From NCBI RefSeq assembly GCF_000367945.1, contig NZ_KB849179.1:1144935-1208934 (forward strand): DNA of 64,000 nucleotides, in the 5' to 3' direction. The notes under the pieces are model-generated. The model did no database searches. It was not told the DNA's origin and worked only from the letters and a program-made list of their open reading frames with translations. Position numbers and translations under genes: made by a program. This DNA comes from Acinetobacter proteolyticus (GTDB lineage Bacteria; Pseudomonadota; Gammaproteobacteria; Pseudomonadales; Moraxellaceae). Positions 35,436 through 45,908 of the stretch are shown here, piece by piece; within the stretch, counting starts at the first letter, position 1, and each line of letters opens with the position of its first letter.

Positions 35436-37910
35436 ATGAAACATCAGTTTAAATTTAATCCTTTAGCAACAGCTATTTTGACACTCTTGTGTGGCGGCTC
35501 GATCCAATCAGGTTTCGCGGCACCAGCTGATGCTGTCTCTACGCTTGACAATAAACAGCTCAAAGCTGCCATTCGACAGAATCAAGAACAGCAAAATCAA
35601 GAAAGTTATCCTGGGGAAAGTTTTTTCCAGCAATATTATGTAGACAAGTCTGCACCTGAAGCACAGCTACGTGATAATCGCTATCTGAGCTCTTCTTTTT
35701 GCCAAGGGACTTGGGTAACTCCAATCAATCCTGAAACAAAACCTGGTAATGCCAACACAACAACCTCAGTGATTACAGCAGATTATGGGCATTACAACCC
35801 GACTGGTGATTCTGTACTAGAAGGTAATGTAGTGATTGATCAGGAAGGCCGAACCATTCGTGCTGATCAAGTCACTATTGACTCAACCCAAACACATGCT
35901 AATGCCGAAGGCCGCGTCCAACTGGCTCAATCAGGTTTACTCACCCAAAGTGATGCGATTAATTATAATTTAAAGACCCAAACTGGCGATTTAAATAATA
36001 GTTTCTATATCTCAGAGCAACAACACGCACATGGCCATGCCAACCAGATTAAACGCGCCAGTCAGAATTTAGTGGTATTAAAGGATGCAAGTTATACCGC
36101 CTGTCCTCCTGAGCAAAAGCCTGCATGGAAAATTCAGGCCAAAGAAATTGAGTTGAACCAAGATACAGGGCGTGGGGTAACCCGTGGTACCAAGCTCTAT
36201 GTCAAAGATGTACCTGTACTTGCAGTTCCTTACTTCAACTTTCCGATTGATGATCGACGCACAACCGGTTTATTGAGTCCAAATTTTGGCTATAGCAATG
36301 ATGGTGGTGCCCAGTTAATCACCCCCGTCTATCTCAATCTTGCGCCAAACTACGATCTCACACTCACGCCAAGCTACATGAGCAAACGTGGCCCGAAATT
36401 AGATGCTGACTTCCGCTATATGACTGAAAACTTTGGTTCAGGTCGTATTTGGGGTGGTTATATCGCCAAAGACAATCAATATGGTGATGAAGCACGTGAT
36501 GATCTTCACTTTGTTCACAATTGGAAGATCGATAATCAATGGTCGACCAATTTAGAATACAATTACGCATCAGATAAAGATTACTTCGCGGATTTCAACA
36601 ATAATCCAAACACACGAACCGATCTAAATTTACGCCGTGCTTGGGAATTGAATTATCAAAATGGAATTCCGGGACTTAGGGCTCAGTTAAAGGTTGAAGA
36701 TTTCCAAACTTTGGACAAGACTATTAAAGATGTTGATAAGCCTTACGCTCGACTTCCACAATTCTTATTAAACTACGTGACTGGTGATCCACAAGGTCTA
36801 CAATACGAGTTTAATAACGATACCGCTTATTTCAAAAAGTCTGTGAATGATGGTTCTGCGCTAGAGTCGAGTGGTACGCGTATCTATAACCAGTTTGCAG
36901 TTCGCTATAACTATTTAACCCCTTCTTGGTTTTATGTCGTTCCAGAAGTCTCTGTACGCAGTATTAATACCTTCTACGATCAAGACTCAAAAGAAGGTCG
37001 TGGACTTTCTGCCTCTGATGATTTAGAAAAATCAGTTGTTGTTCCTCAATTCACGCTTGCTACAGGCTTAACATTTGAGAAAGAAGGTAAATACTTACAG
37101 AGTATTTCTCCTCGTGCTTTTTATGCTTACTCACCTTATAAGAACCAAGACGATCATCCAAACTTTGACTCGACTACAGCATCGATCAACTATGATCAAC
37201 TGTTCAACCCATATCGCTTCTATGGACATGACCGCCTAGATGACAATAACTTCTTGTCGCTCGGTGTAACCTATAGCTTGCTGGATACTGAAGGCTTAGA
37301 ACGGATTAAAGCAAGCATTGGTCAAAGTTATTACTTTAGTGACCGTCGTGTTAGTCTCAATGAACAACTCGATGAGTTTGATACTCAAACACGTACGGGA
37401 CCTATTGTTAGTTTATCAAGTCAACTTAATCAAAATTTCACCATCACATCTAACTCTGCTTGGATGTCAAATGGTGAGAATGCACAGCGAGATTTCCAAG
37501 CTTACTACACAGGTGACAAAGGCAATCTTTATAACTTAGGCTATTTTTACCGCAAAGATATTCCAGATCGCCAAGATTCTTATGACCAAGTTGTTGCATC
37601 CTTTATACAACCTGTAAAAGACAATTGGCGTATTATGGGTCATGCTCAATACGACATTGACAATAATGTGATGCGTGAATATTTACTTGGTGTAAATTAC
37701 GAGTCATGTTGTTGGGCTGTTTCAGTGTATGGTCGTTCTTACTATAACGATTTGGATGATCCAAACTCTCCAGACGTTCGTAAAAAGAATGCTGTTATGG
37801 CTGAATTCACCTTGAAAGGTCTTGGTGCTTTAAACAACAAGCTTGCTTCTCTCCTTGAAAATAGAGTTTTAGGTTTCAACAAAATTAATCAATCTTGGAC
37901 ACAACGTTAA
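35436..37910 (+). CDS. lptD: LPS-assembly protein LptD
   Basis: Outer membrane beta-barrel that inserts lipopolysaccharide. 824 residues: signal peptide (about 1-28), an OstA/LptA-like beta-jellyroll (about 105-250), and the C-terminal barrel. Cysteines near C69 (in SSSFCQGTW) and the CCW pair near residue 766 are placed for the inter-domain disulphides of the family. Its stop overlaps the surA start (TAATG). Confidence 0.96.
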   Translation: MKHQFKFNPLATAILTLLCGGSIQSGFAAPADAVSTLDNKQLKAAIRQNQEQQNQESYPGESFFQQYYVDKSAPEAQLRDNRYLSSSFCQGTWVTPINPETKPGNANTTTSVITADYGHYNPTGDSVLEGNVVIDQEGRTIRADQVTIDSTQTHANAEGRVQLAQSGLLTQSDAINYNLKTQTGDLNNSFYISEQQHAHGHANQIKRASQNLVVLKDASYTACPPEQKPAWKIQAKEIELNQDTGRGVTRGTKLYVKDVPVLAVPYFNFPIDDRRTTGLLSPNFGYSNDGGAQLITPVYLNLAPNYDLTLTPSYMSKRGPKLDADFRYMTENFGSGRIWGGYIAKDNQYGDEARDDLHFVHNWKIDNQWSTNLEYNYASDKDYFADFNNNPNTRTDLNLRRAWELNYQNGIPGLRAQLKVEDFQTLDKTIKDVDKPYARLPQFLLNYVTGDPQGLQYEFNNDTAYFKKSVNDGSALESSGTRIYNQFAVRYNYLTPSWFYVVPEVSVRSINTFYDQDSKEGRGLSASDDLEKSVVVPQFTLATGLTFEKEGKYLQSISPRAFYAYSPYKNQDDHPNFDSTTASINYDQLFNPYRFYGHDRLDDNNFLSLGVTYSLLDTEGLERIKASIGQSYYFSDRRVSLNEQLDEFDTQTRTGPIVSLSSQLNQNFTITSNSAWMSNGENAQRDFQAYYTGDKGNLYNLGYFYRKDIPDRQDSYDQVVASFIQPVKDNWRIMGHAQYDIDNNVMREYLLGVNYESCCWAVSVYGRSYYNDLDDPNSPDVRKKNAVMAEFTLKGLGALNNKLASLLENRVLGFNKINQSWTQR

Positions 37911-39223
37911 TGAAGATAAAATCTTTTCAACATATCTTTAAAGCGACTGTTCTCGCTGCCCTAATTTCTTCATCAATGCAAAGCTTTGCACAACCTACGG
38001 ATGAGGTTGTTGCTATTGTAGATAATAGTGTCATTCTTAAAAGTGATTTAGAACAAGGGATTGCTGAGACAGAACACCAGTTAAAAGCACAAAATAAGAC
38101 TGTTCCACCGCAACAGTATCTACAAATGCAAGTACTTGATCAATTGATCATTCGCCAAGCTCAATTAGAGCAAGTGAAGCGTTATGGCATTAAACCTGAC
38201 GAAAAGAGTTTAAATGCTGCGGTGTTAAAAGTAGCAAACCAGTCAGGTGCCAATACACTTGAAGCTTTCCAGCAAAAGTTAGATGCTATTGCACCGGGTA
38301 CATATGAAAATTTGCGTAACCGTGTCGCTGAAGATTTAGCCATTGGTCGTTTACGCCAACAACAAGTCATGTCACGTATTAAAATCAGTGACCATGATGT
38401 TGACAACTTCCTTAAATCACCAGAAGGTCAAGCTGCGCTTGGTACCCAAGTGCACGTTCTTCACATGCGCATTTCAGGTGACAATGCCAATGAAGTGCAA
38501 CAAGTTGCTCAACAAGTCAAACAATCCCTCACAACAAGTGATGATCCGAAAGGAATTAGTAGCAAGCTCTCAACTGCAGCTGTAAAAGTTGATGGTCTAG
38601 ATATGGGATTCCGCTCACTCTCAGAAATTCCAACTGAGCTCGCTGCGCGTGTTACCCCACTTCAAGTAGGACAAACCACTGAGCTCATCAATGTTCGTGA
38701 TGGTATCCACGTATTAAAATTGCTTGAACGTAAACAAAATGAGCAAAAAGCACTAGTTCCTCAATACCAGACTCGCCATATCTTGATCCAACCTTCTGAA
38801 GTAGTGAGCTTAGATCGTGCAAAACAAATGATCGATAGCTTATACAACCGCGCTAAAGCAGGTGATGATTTTGCAACACTCGCTGCAACCTACTCCAATG
38901 ATACAGGTTCTGCCCGTGATGGCGGTAGCTTAGGTTGGGTCAGCCCAGGTGTAATGGTTCCTGAGTTTGAAAAAGTCATGAAAGAGACACCTGTTGGACA
39001 AATCAGCAAACCATTCCAAAGCCAGTTCGGTTGGCATATCTTGCAAGTCACAGATACACGTGAACAAGACATGACCAAAGAAGTACAAGAACGTATGGCG
39101 CGTCAAATCTTAGGTGAGCGTCAATTCGACACCGAAGTAGATAGCTGGATGCGTGAGCTGCGTGCGAATGCCTATGTTGAAATCAAAGATGCCAACTTAG
39201 ACTCTAAAGCACAACAAAAATAA
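37910..39223 (+). CDS. surA: Periplasmic chaperone SurA
   Basis: Peptidyl-prolyl isomerase and chaperone for outer membrane proteins such as LptD. From ATG 37910, which shares a base with the lptD stop, 437 residues: signal peptide ending SFA (about 23), the SurA N-terminal domain, and two parvulin domains (about 170-275 and 280-385). The second has RHILIQPSE and the GGSLGWVSPG motif. A longer frame starts at 37895 inside lptD. Confidence 0.95.
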   Translation: MKIKSFQHIFKATVLAALISSSMQSFAQPTDEVVAIVDNSVILKSDLEQGIAETEHQLKAQNKTVPPQQYLQMQVLDQLIIRQAQLEQVKRYGIKPDEKSLNAAVLKVANQSGANTLEAFQQKLDAIAPGTYENLRNRVAEDLAIGRLRQQQVMSRIKISDHDVDNFLKSPEGQAALGTQVHVLHMRISGDNANEVQQVAQQVKQSLTTSDDPKGISSKLSTAAVKVDGLDMGFRSLSEIPTELAARVTPLQVGQTTELINVRDGIHVLKLLERKQNEQKALVPQYQTRHILIQPSEVVSLDRAKQMIDSLYNRAKAGDDFATLAATYSNDTGSARDGGSLGWVSPGVMVPEFEKVMKETPVGQISKPFQSQFGWHILQVTDTREQDMTKEVQERMARQILGERQFDTEVDSWMRELRANAYVEIKDANLDSKAQQK

Positions 39224-39235
39224 ACCAGCTTAAGA

Positions 39236-39264
39236 AAAATGCCAGCAATTCGCTGGCATTTTTT
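39236..39264 (+). terminator. Terminator after surA
   Basis: AATGCCAGC, five-base loop, GCTGGCATT, then a T run, 13 bp past the surA stop. Confidence 0.93.
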
Positions 39265-39282
39265 ATTTCTAAAATTAAAGGT

Positions 39283-39314
39283 AAAAAAATAGCGGCAATC
39301 GCCGCTATTTTTTT
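39283..39314 (-). terminator. Terminator after fba
   Basis: AAATAGCGGC / GCCGCTATTT, four-base loop, with T run on both strands. It ends 15 bp from the fba stop and may also back up surA termination. Confidence 0.93.
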
Positions 39315-39328
39315 ACATCACAAATTGA

Positions 39329-40366
39329 TTATTTGTAACGATCAACCATTTTCTCTAAAGAAATTGGACGAATTTTATCTGCATTACCTGATGTACCAAA
39401 TGAATTATAACGATCCACACAGATTTGCTTCATTGCTTCAACGGTTTCACCAAAGAATTTACGCGGGTCAAATTCACTTGGTTTTTCAGCCATCATACGA
39501 CGCATTGCGCCAGTAGAAGCCAAACGTAAATCAGTGTCAATGTTAATCTTACGCACACCATGTTTGATCGCTTCTACTAGCTGATCTACAGGCACACCAT
39601 AAGTTTCTTTAATGTCACCACCGTATTGGTTAATCACTGCCAACCACTCTTGTGGTACAGAGCTTGAACCATGCATCACAAGATGCGTATTTGGTAAAGC
39701 AGCATGGATTTCTTTAATACGGTCAATGGCCAAGATATCGCCTGTAGGTGGACGAGTAAACTTGTACGCACCATGTGAAGTACCGACAGCAATCGCCAAA
39801 GCATCAACATTGGTATCTGCAACAAACTGAGTCGCTTCTTCAACAGAGGTTAACAGTTGAGAGTGGTCAAGTACGCCTTCTGCGCCTACACCATCTTCTT
39901 CACCCGCCATACCAGTTTCAAGGCTACCTAAGCAACCAATTTCACCTTCAACTGAAACGCCACATGCATGTGCCATCGCGACAACACGACGAGTTACATC
40001 AACATTGTAATCATAGGTCGTAGGCGTTTTACCGTCCGCACCCAATGAACCATCCATCATCACTGAGCTAAAGCCCAATTGGATCGAACGTTGGCAAACA
40101 TCAGGGCTAGTACCATGATCTTGATGCATTACCACTGGAATATGTGGCCACTCTTCAATCGCAGCTAAAATAAGATGACGTAAGAAAGGTGCACCTGCAT
40201 ATTTACGCGCACCAGCCGAAGCTTGTACGATAACAGGTGAATTCGTTGCATCCGCAGCGAGCATGATTGCACGCATTTGTTCTAAGTTGTTTACGTTAAA
40301 CGCTGGTACGCCGTAGTTATGTTCTGCAGCGTGATCCAAGAGCTGGCGCATTGAAATTAGAGCCAT
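39329..40366 (-). CDS. fba: Class II fructose-bisphosphate aldolase
   Basis: Cleaves fructose-1,6-bisphosphate; in Acinetobacter mainly gluconeogenic. 345 residues of the Calvin-cycle subtype. Zinc and catalytic marks are [36 protein letters not shown] and [10 protein letters not shown], ending [11 protein letters not shown]. It is a single gene with its own terminator. Identity is certain. Confidence 0.97.
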   Translation of the reverse strand: MALISMRQLLDHAAEHNYGVPAFNVNNLEQMRAIMLAADATNSPVIVQASAGARKYAGAPFLRHLILAAIEEWPHIPVVMHQDHGTSPDVCQRSIQLGFSSVMMDGSLGADGKTPTTYDYNVDVTRRVVAMAHACGVSVEGEIGCLGSLETGMAGEEDGVGAEGVLDHSQLLTSVEEATQFVADTNVDALAIAVGTSHGAYKFTRPPTGDILAIDRIKEIHAALPNTHLVMHGSSSVPQEWLAVINQYGGDIKETYGVPVDQLVEAIKHGVRKINIDTDLRLASTGAMRRMMAEKPSEFDPRKFFGETVEAMKQICVDRYNSFGTSGNADKIRPISLEKMVDRYK

Positions 40367-40494
40367 AATATCCTCCCAGGTAATGCGCCATATTCTACAT
40401 GCTGATCTATTTCAATTCAGCAACTAATCACAGTAATTATAAAAAAATCTTCAATCTTTTGTGTAATTTGAGTAGTTATTCTGACCCAATAATC

Positions 40495-40524
40495 AAAAAG
40501 GCCAAATCACAGCATGATTTGGCC
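40495..40524 (-). terminator. Terminator after the helicase gene
   Basis: GGCCAAATCA / TGATTTGGCC stem with a CAGCA loop and a T run on the minus strand, 52 bp past the stop at 40577. Confidence 0.9.
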
Positions 40525-40576
40525 TCTTTCTTAAAAGATATTGCGCTTCAATACACCCAATAAAATGGATCAAGAT

Positions 40577-41728
40577 TTAGCAATAACCCTCTAAACGCGT
40601 TAATGGTAATTTCTTACCAATCGCTTTTTCAATTTCTGGCAAATAGAATGCATCATCTTCCGACAAGAAACTGATACTGACACCCTGCGCACCAGCACGC
40701 CCTGTACGCCCAATACGATGCACATAGTCATCCGACTGTTCAGGTAAGGTAAAGTTAATCACATGCGAAACACCATCCACATGAATACCACGACCCGCAA
40801 CATCAGTTGCAATCATAATATTGTTCTTACCTTGCTTAAATTGGTCCAGCATTTTTAAACGCTTATCTTGTGCAATTTCACCAGATAGCATGCCAACTTT
40901 ATAGCCATCGCGTTTCAAATGATCATACAAGCGACGCACCTGATCTCGGCGATTGGCAAAGATCATGACTTTATCAATTGGTTCTTCACGCAAGATTTCT
41001 TGCAACAACTTATATTTATCTTGTTTAGCAACCACATACACACGTTGCTCAACGTCATTGTTGGTTTTTTGCTCGGGTTCAATTTCTACAGTAACCGGCT
41101 CAAATAACCATTGACGCGCTAGATTAAGCACATCATAGCTGAATGTTGCTGAGAACATTAAGGTTTGACGTTGCTCTTTAAATGGTGAATAACGAACAAT
41201 TCTTTTAACAGATGGAATGAAGCCCATATCAAGTAAACGGTCTGCTTCATCGATCACCAAGAATTCGATTTTGTCCAACCACACTTCTTTTTGTTCAACG
41301 AAATCAATCAAGCGCCCAGGCGTCGCAACAATAATATCAACAAAGTTACGATCCAACATTTTCTTTTGCTTTTCAAAATCCACCCCACCCAATAAGGTCA
41401 CAAGGTGTAAATTTGAAAACTTCGTCAATGCTTGTGCATCACTCTCAATCTGTAATGCCAACTCACGGGTCGGTGCTAAAATCAATGCGCGCGGTTCACC
41501 ACGGAAACGTTGCTCTTGAACTGGATTATTGAGTAGATCATTGATCACGCTAATCAAAAAGGCAGCAGTTTTCCCTGTACCTGTTTGCGCTCGACCAATG
41601 GCATCATGCCCTGCTAATGTATATTTTAAAACCTTTTGCTGAATTGGGGTCATTTTTGTAAAACCCAAAGCATCAATCGCTTTCTTCAACTGCGGATGTA
41701 AATTTAAGGTTTCAAAACCAGATGTCAT
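40577..41728 (-). CDS. rhlB: DEAD-box RNA helicase, RhlB-like
   Basis: 383 residues from ATG 41728 (MTSGFETLNLHP); the open frame begins 20 codons earlier with no homologous look. Motif I is AQTGTGKT, motif II VIDEADRLL, motif III SATFS, motif VI HRIGRTGRAG. The segment VEIEPEQKT matches RhlB, the degradosome helicase. The basic C-terminal tail of E. coli RhlB is missing. It lies beside a cold shock gene, in line with a role in unwinding structured RNA. Confidence 0.85.
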   Translation of the reverse strand: MTSGFETLNLHPQLKKAIDALGFTKMTPIQQKVLKYTLAGHDAIGRAQTGTGKTAAFLISVINDLLNNPVQEQRFRGEPRALILAPTRELALQIESDAQALTKFSNLHLVTLLGGVDFEKQKKMLDRNFVDIIVATPGRLIDFVEQKEVWLDKIEFLVIDEADRLLDMGFIPSVKRIVRYSPFKEQRQTLMFSATFSYDVLNLARQWLFEPVTVEIEPEQKTNNDVEQRVYVVAKQDKYKLLQEILREEPIDKVMIFANRRDQVRRLYDHLKRDGYKVGMLSGEIAQDKRLKMLDQFKQGKNNIMIATDVAGRGIHVDGVSHVINFTLPEQSDDYVHRIGRTGRAGAQGVSISFLSEDDAFYLPEIEKAIGKKLPLTRLEGYC

Positions 41729-41786
41729 ATATGCTCTCGAACCATCAACGACCAAAAGAAAGTCGCTATTATAAACCATAAAAAAC

Positions 41787-41818
41787 AAAAACGCCCCAAA
41801 TTACATTGGAGCGTTTTT
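41787..41818 (-). terminator. Terminator after the cold shock gene
   Basis: ACGCCCCAA / TTGGAGCGT stem with one mismatch and flanking A and T runs, 22 bp past the csp stop and before the helicase gene. Confidence 0.82.
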
Positions 41819-41839
41819 ATATTGCGTTAAGGCAACAAA

Positions 41840-42052
41840 TTAGTCTAAAGGCTGAACGTTTTCAGCTTGGAAACCTTTTTGTCCTTGAACAACACTGAAT
41901 TCTACGCGTTGGCCGTCACGTAAAGAACGGTGGCCATCACCCATAATTGCGCGGAAATGAACAAATACGTCATCACCACCATTACGCTGAATAAAACCAA
42001 AGCCTTTAGTGTCGTTAAACCACTTTACTACGCCTTGTTCACGAGCTGTCAT
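41840..42052 (-). CDS. Cold shock protein, CspA family
   Basis: 70-residue single OB-fold. RNP1 KGFGFI (about 16-21) and RNP2 DVFVHF (about 28-33) are intact. It melts RNA structure. GAGGATT nine bases before the ATG is a good ribosome binding site. The 357-bp gap upstream is long enough for the leader that regulates many csp mRNAs. Whether this member is cold-induced or constitutive is not shown. Confidence 0.94.
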   Translation of the reverse strand: MTAREQGVVKWFNDTKGFGFIQRNGGDDVFVHFRAIMGDGHRSLRDGQRVEFSVVQGQKGFQAENVQPLD

Positions 42053-42409
42053 AAGTCAATCCTCAGATATTGAAAGATAAGGACCTTCCGGTGTTGCAAA
42101 CAGCAGAGCCAACAAGGTTTTAAAATATTTATAATTTTAAAGCTTGTAATCATTCTGTAAAACTATCAACAATTTCCGGTTACATCCATTTGTTATAGAG
42201 TTTAAAACAATTAAATTGCATTAAACAACTTTCTAAAACGCATCGAGCTTATCATGGGTTTATCACAATTAATAGAAGTTTTTTTAGTTATTAAGGATAT
42301 TTCTATCTGTTTTTTTCAATAATTTAGCTAATTTTTTAATGAAATTTTCCTCTCAAAAATTACGCAAAAATTTGTTAAGATAATTCTGAATAAAGTGATT
42401 TAACTGAAT
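42053..42409. other. 357-bp gap: csp leader and tusA promoter region
   Basis: Divergent gap between the cold shock gene and the TusA-like gene. Very AT-rich, especially 42280-42380. On the minus strand the 60 bases next to csp include a GC-richer stretch (42085-42115) that could fold in a leader. I find no RNA gene or open frame of note. Promoter positions cannot be fixed by eye. Confidence 0.5.
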
Positions 42410-42649
42410 ATGACCGACACACCCGATACTCTCATCATTATTGATGCCTTAGGGCAACCCTGCCCAATGCCTTTGCTCATGCTAAAGCGCGCACTAAAGA
42501 AAGCTGATGGTACACAGCAATATTTATTAAAGTCCTCTGATCCACATAGTGAAATTGATGTAACACGATATTGCCAAATTCAGCAACTTCAATGCCAGAC
42601 ACAAAAAATTTCAGACAATGAATTTCACTATTTAATTGAATCTATGTGA
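42410..42649 (+). CDS. TusA/SirA-family sulfur carrier protein
   Basis: 79 residues. The CPxP motif is seen as GQPCPMPLLMLKRAL, with the active cysteine at about residue 18. Family members carry persulfide sulfur for tRNA thiolation or cofactor synthesis. It stands 131 bp before rpoH and near thiS-thiG, but a common pathway cannot be shown. Several paralogues exist in most genomes, so it is not named tusA outright. Confidence 0.85.
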   Translation: MTDTPDTLIIIDALGQPCPMPLLMLKRALKKADGTQQYLLKSSDPHSEIDVTRYCQIQQLQCQTQKISDNEFHYLIESM

Positions 42650-42780
42650 TTCTTTGCTAAACTCTTGGTAAAGATAAAATAGTTAACTTTACATTTCTAT
42701 ACTCAAATTTCCTTAGTGATGAAGAACATTCGCATTAAGATGAAATTGTTGACTTAAATACCATCCTATAAGGAGACTCC

Positions 42781-43650
42781 ATGACTACTGACAGCAGCAA
42801 TCAATTGATGCCCCTGTCATTGTCTGCGCCAGGCGTAAACCTTGGTGCATATATCAGTACTGTCAATCAAATTCCAATTCTAACGGCCGAGCAAGAAAAA
42901 GAACTTGCTGAGCGTTATTATTATGACCAAGATCTTGATGCTGCCAAACTATTGGTAATGTCACACCTACGCTTTGTTGTACATATTGCACGTAGCTATG
43001 CAGGTTACGGATTGCCACAAGGTGATCTCATTCAAGAAGGTAACCTTGGATTAATGAAAGCTGTCAAACGCTTTGATCCAAATATGGGTGTTCGCTTAGT
43101 TTCTTTCGCAGTGCACTGGATTAAAGCCGAAATACATGAATATGTGATTCGTAACTGGCGTATTGTTAAAATCGCAACGACCAAGGCACAACGTAAATTA
43201 TTCTTCAACTTACGCAGTCTTAAAAAATCAAGCAAGCGACTCACTTTGGAAGAAGCGAAATCAATTGCCAATGATTTGAATGTAACACCAGAGCAAGTGC
43301 TCGAGATGGAAGGTCGCTTAACCGCTTATGATGCTGCTTTTGAAGCTCAAGGCGATGATGACGACGATACACCACATACCGCACCTGCACTGTATCTTGA
43401 GGACAATCGTTACGATCCTGCTCGATTAGTTGAAGAAGAAGACTACGAAGAACAAAGTACCACTGCTTTACATGAGGCAATGGATCAGCTTGATGATCGT
43501 TCACGGAATATTTTACAACGTCGCTGGTTAGATGATGACAAATCAACCTTGCATGAACTGGCTGCAGAATATAATGTTTCCGCAGAACGTATTCGCCAGC
43601 TTGAAAAAAATGCAATGGAAAAGATCAAAACTGCGATGTCTGCAAGTTAA
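42781..43650 (+). CDS. rpoH: RNA polymerase sigma-32 factor
   Basis: Heat shock sigma factor. 289 residues with region 2 ([19 protein letters not shown]), the RpoH box QRKLFFNLR that tells it from other group members, and region 4 HTH ([20 protein letters not shown]). AAGGAG lies six bases before the ATG. The leader may fold for heat control of translation, as in E. coli, but I could not establish a structure. A terminator follows. Confidence 0.97.
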   Translation: MTTDSSNQLMPLSLSAPGVNLGAYISTVNQIPILTAEQEKELAERYYYDQDLDAAKLLVMSHLRFVVHIARSYAGYGLPQGDLIQEGNLGLMKAVKRFDPNMGVRLVSFAVHWIKAEIHEYVIRNWRIVKIATTKAQRKLFFNLRSLKKSSKRLTLEEAKSIANDLNVTPEQVLEMEGRLTAYDAAFEAQGDDDDDTPHTAPALYLEDNRYDPARLVEEEDYEEQSTTALHEAMDQLDDRSRNILQRRWLDDDKSTLHELAAEYNVSAERIRQLEKNAMEKIKTAMSAS

Positions 43651-43660
43651 AATCAAACCA

Positions 43661-43690
43661 AACACAAGGGCTTTAATGCCCTTTTGTTTT
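43661..43690 (+). terminator. Terminator after rpoH
   Basis: AAGGGC, six-base loop, GCCCTT, then TTGTTTT, 15 bp past the stop. Confidence 0.85.
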
Positions 43691-43757
43691 ATCTGGCTTT
43701 GTTTAAGCCCTAGAATATGTTAACTTTGTTCATCAAATTTCCAGTTCCATTGCCATT

Positions 43758-44123
43758 ATGTGGATAGCTATCTCGGCGCTTAACCTTGCGCTTGCAGTTA
43801 TGTTGGGTGCTTTCGGTGCTCATGGACTCAAATCATTTGCAACCCCAGAACAACTGACTTGGTGGGGTACAGCAACCCAATACTTCTTTTATCATGCGAT
43901 TGGTTTACTTATTCTAGGTGTCCTGCATAAAATCACCGCAACATTTCCAATAAAAATTCCTTTTATTTTGATCCAAATTGGTATCATCTTTTTCTGCGGT
44001 TCGTTGTACATTATGGCGCTCGGCCTACCTCGCATTTTAGGTGCGATTACACCGATTGGCGGTGCGTTTATGATAGCGGGTTGGCTGTTACTCGCATGGC
44101 AAGCAATCAAGCATGCGAAATAA
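43758..44123 (+). CDS. DUF423 (YgdD-type) membrane protein
   Basis: 121 residues with four membrane helices. GAFGAHGLKS near the N-terminus and a middle FYHAIGLLILG are DUF423 marks, and the end has GAITPIGGAFMIAGWL. An inner membrane protein of unknown function. It ends nine bases before thiS, so it may be co-transcribed with thiS-thiG; a link to thiamine is only positional. Confidence 0.88.
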   Translation: MWIAISALNLALAVMLGAFGAHGLKSFATPEQLTWWGTATQYFFYHAIGLLILGVLHKITATFPIKIPFILIQIGIIFFCGSLYIMALGLPRILGAITPIGGAFMIAGWLLLAWQAIKHAK

Positions 44124-44132
44124 GGATTGATC

Positions 44133-44330
44133 ATGCACATCTATTTAAATGGCGAGTCAACAGACACGTCTTGTGAAAACCTACAGCAATTGATTCAGAA
44201 TTTAGCCTTAGAAGGCAAACGCTTTGCTGTAGAGAAGAACCAACAGATTATTCCGAAAAGCAAACTTGAGCAAACGACAATTGCTCCTGAAGATCGTATT
44301 GAAATTATTCAAGCTGTTGGTGGCGGCTAA
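44133..44330 (+). CDS. thiS: Sulfur carrier protein ThiS
   Basis: 65 residues, ubiquitin-like, ending in the diglycine (AVGGG) that is adenylated and thiocarboxylated to give sulfur to the thiazole ring. The start MHIYLNGES at ATG 44133 has AAGGA six bases before it; an in-frame TTG lies two codons upstream. It is followed after 23 bp by thiG, its partner. Confidence 0.94.
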   Translation: MHIYLNGESTDTSCENLQQLIQNLALEGKRFAVEKNQQIIPKSKLEQTTIAPEDRIEIIQAVGGG

Positions 44331-44353
44331 TCGGCTAAAAATGGAGTAAGCCC

Positions 44354-45139
44354 ATGCAAGATTCCCCTTTAATTGTTGGTTCACGTACTTTCCAATCTCG
44401 TTTATTGGTCGGAACTGGTAAATATAAAGATCTCAATGAAACTGATTTAGCCATTCAAGCCAGTGGCGCCGAAATTGTGACCGTGGCAATTCGTCGTGTA
44501 AATATCGGACAGCATGCTGATCAGCCGAATCTGCTTTCAGTGATTCCACCAGAGAAATACACGATTCTGCCGAATACCGCAGGTTGCTTCGATGCAGATA
44601 GCGCGATTCGTACCTGTATGCTGGCACGTGAGCTACTTGATGGTCACAATCTGGTGAAGTTAGAAGTGCTCGGTGATGAAAAAACCTTATACCCAAATGT
44701 GACTGCAACACTGAAAGCAGCACAGACCTTGATTGATGATGGCTTTGAAATCATGGTCTATACCTCGGATGACCCAATCGTTGCGCAAGAACTTGAAAGC
44801 ATGGGTTGTGTTGCGATCATGCCTTTGGGTAGTTTGATTGGTTCTGGCCTTGGTATTTTAAATCCACATACCATTTCCATCATCAAAGAAAATGCCAAAG
44901 TCCCTGTGTTGGTGGATGCTGGTGTGGGTACAGCCAGTGATGCTGCCATTGCAATGGAGTTGGGCTGTGACGGTGTTCTTATGAACACGGCGATTGCAGC
45001 GGCACAAAATCCAATTTTGATGGCTTCTGCCATGAAAAAAGCGGTTGAAGCAGGTCGTGAAGCATTCTTAGCAGGTCGTATGCCGCGTAAGCGTATGGCG
45101 AATGCAAGCTCACCAGAGACAGGGTATTTCTTTAAGTAA
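44354..45139 (+). CDS. thiG: Thiazole synthase
   Basis: Builds the thiazole phosphate of thiamine from deoxyxylulose-5-phosphate, dehydroglycine and ThiS thiocarboxylate. 261 residues; family marks are [22 protein letters not shown], and the late [21 protein letters not shown] strong terminator closes the thiS-thiG unit. Identity is certain. Confidence 0.97.
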   Translation: MQDSPLIVGSRTFQSRLLVGTGKYKDLNETDLAIQASGAEIVTVAIRRVNIGQHADQPNLLSVIPPEKYTILPNTAGCFDADSAIRTCMLARELLDGHNLVKLEVLGDEKTLYPNVTATLKAAQTLIDDGFEIMVYTSDDPIVAQELESMGCVAIMPLGSLIGSGLGILNPHTISIIKENAKVPVLVDAGVGTASDAAIAMELGCDGVLMNTAIAAAQNPILMASAMKKAVEAGREAFLAGRMPRKRMANASSPETGYFFK

Positions 45140-45154
45140 GAAAACAAAGATTAG

Positions 45155-45178
45155 AGGGAGCGTTTTGCTCCCTTTTTT
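45155..45178 (+). terminator. Terminator after thiG
   Basis: AGGGAGC, GTTTT loop, GCTCCCT, then a six-T run, 16 bp past the stop. Confidence 0.94.
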
Positions 45179-45202
45179 AATCGCCAAAACACTCATTTCT
45201 TT

Positions 45203-45895
45203 CTAGCATTTTAATGCTATCTGTAATGAGATTTTTATATCATTCACAATATATTTTGGTGCAAGGATAAACAAAAGCATTTCAGCCCAATACGGCTCAC
45301 TCTTAGCATACACTTCCATCGATAATTTTTTCATTAATTGGCAATAATCATGATAAGCAATGCGATGAGTTTTATAGTTCACAGGACCATCAAACAAATT
45401 AAAAATCGTATTAAGTTCATATTGAGTTATATCAGCATTCCTTCCGATCGGCTGAGGATAAAATTCCTTTAATGTTGAATATTTAAACAACAACCAGTTT
45501 AAAGAATAAATGACTCTGGAATCATAAACTGCATAAGCCTGATGATCCATAAATGATGCTACTTTTGATAAAGAAGAGATCACTGAAAAAGTAGTTCTTG
45601 TTAAAGCACCTTTTGTAAGTTCACTTTCAAATTTAAGCAATAATAGGTCATTTTTAGGATTTTGCTTAAAAGAACGTATACCTCCCCACTCTTGAATCAA
45701 CCAATACCGACCAGCTAAATCACCTGAATTCAATAAAGAATTGAAATTATGTTTTAAATAAATATTTTGCTCAAATATGGAGGCAAGATGCACAGGGATT
45801 GGTAATGGATTACTTTCTGGCAACTTCCATATAAAATATTTTTCTAACGGATGCTGTTTCGCTAGCTCTTTCAATGTTTGAATTAGCTGGTCCAT
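45203..45895 (-). CDS. Protein of unknown function
   Basis: 230 residues, soluble, rich in aromatic residues. It has no signal peptide or membrane helix. The stretch HQAYAVYDSRVIYSLNWLLFK (split as AYAVYDSRV and YSLNWLLF) recalls hypothetical proteins with an HhH-like helical fold, but I cannot name a family. Codon use is more AT-rich than the neighbours, which hints at a later gain. It lies 13 bp downstream of an HD hydrolase gene on the same strand and may be co-transcribed. Confidence 0.7.
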   Translation of the reverse strand: MDQLIQTLKELAKQHPLEKYFIWKLPESNPLPIPVHLASIFEQNIYLKHNFNSLLNSGDLAGRYWLIQEWGGIRSFKQNPKNDLLLLKFESELTKGALTRTTFSVISSLSKVASFMDHQAYAVYDSRVIYSLNWLLFKYSTLKEFYPQPIGRNADITQYELNTIFNLFDGPVNYKTHRIAYHDYCQLMKKLSMEVYAKSEPYWAEMLLFILAPKYIVNDIKISLQIALKC

Positions 45896-45908
45896 GATTC
45901 TCTCAATT

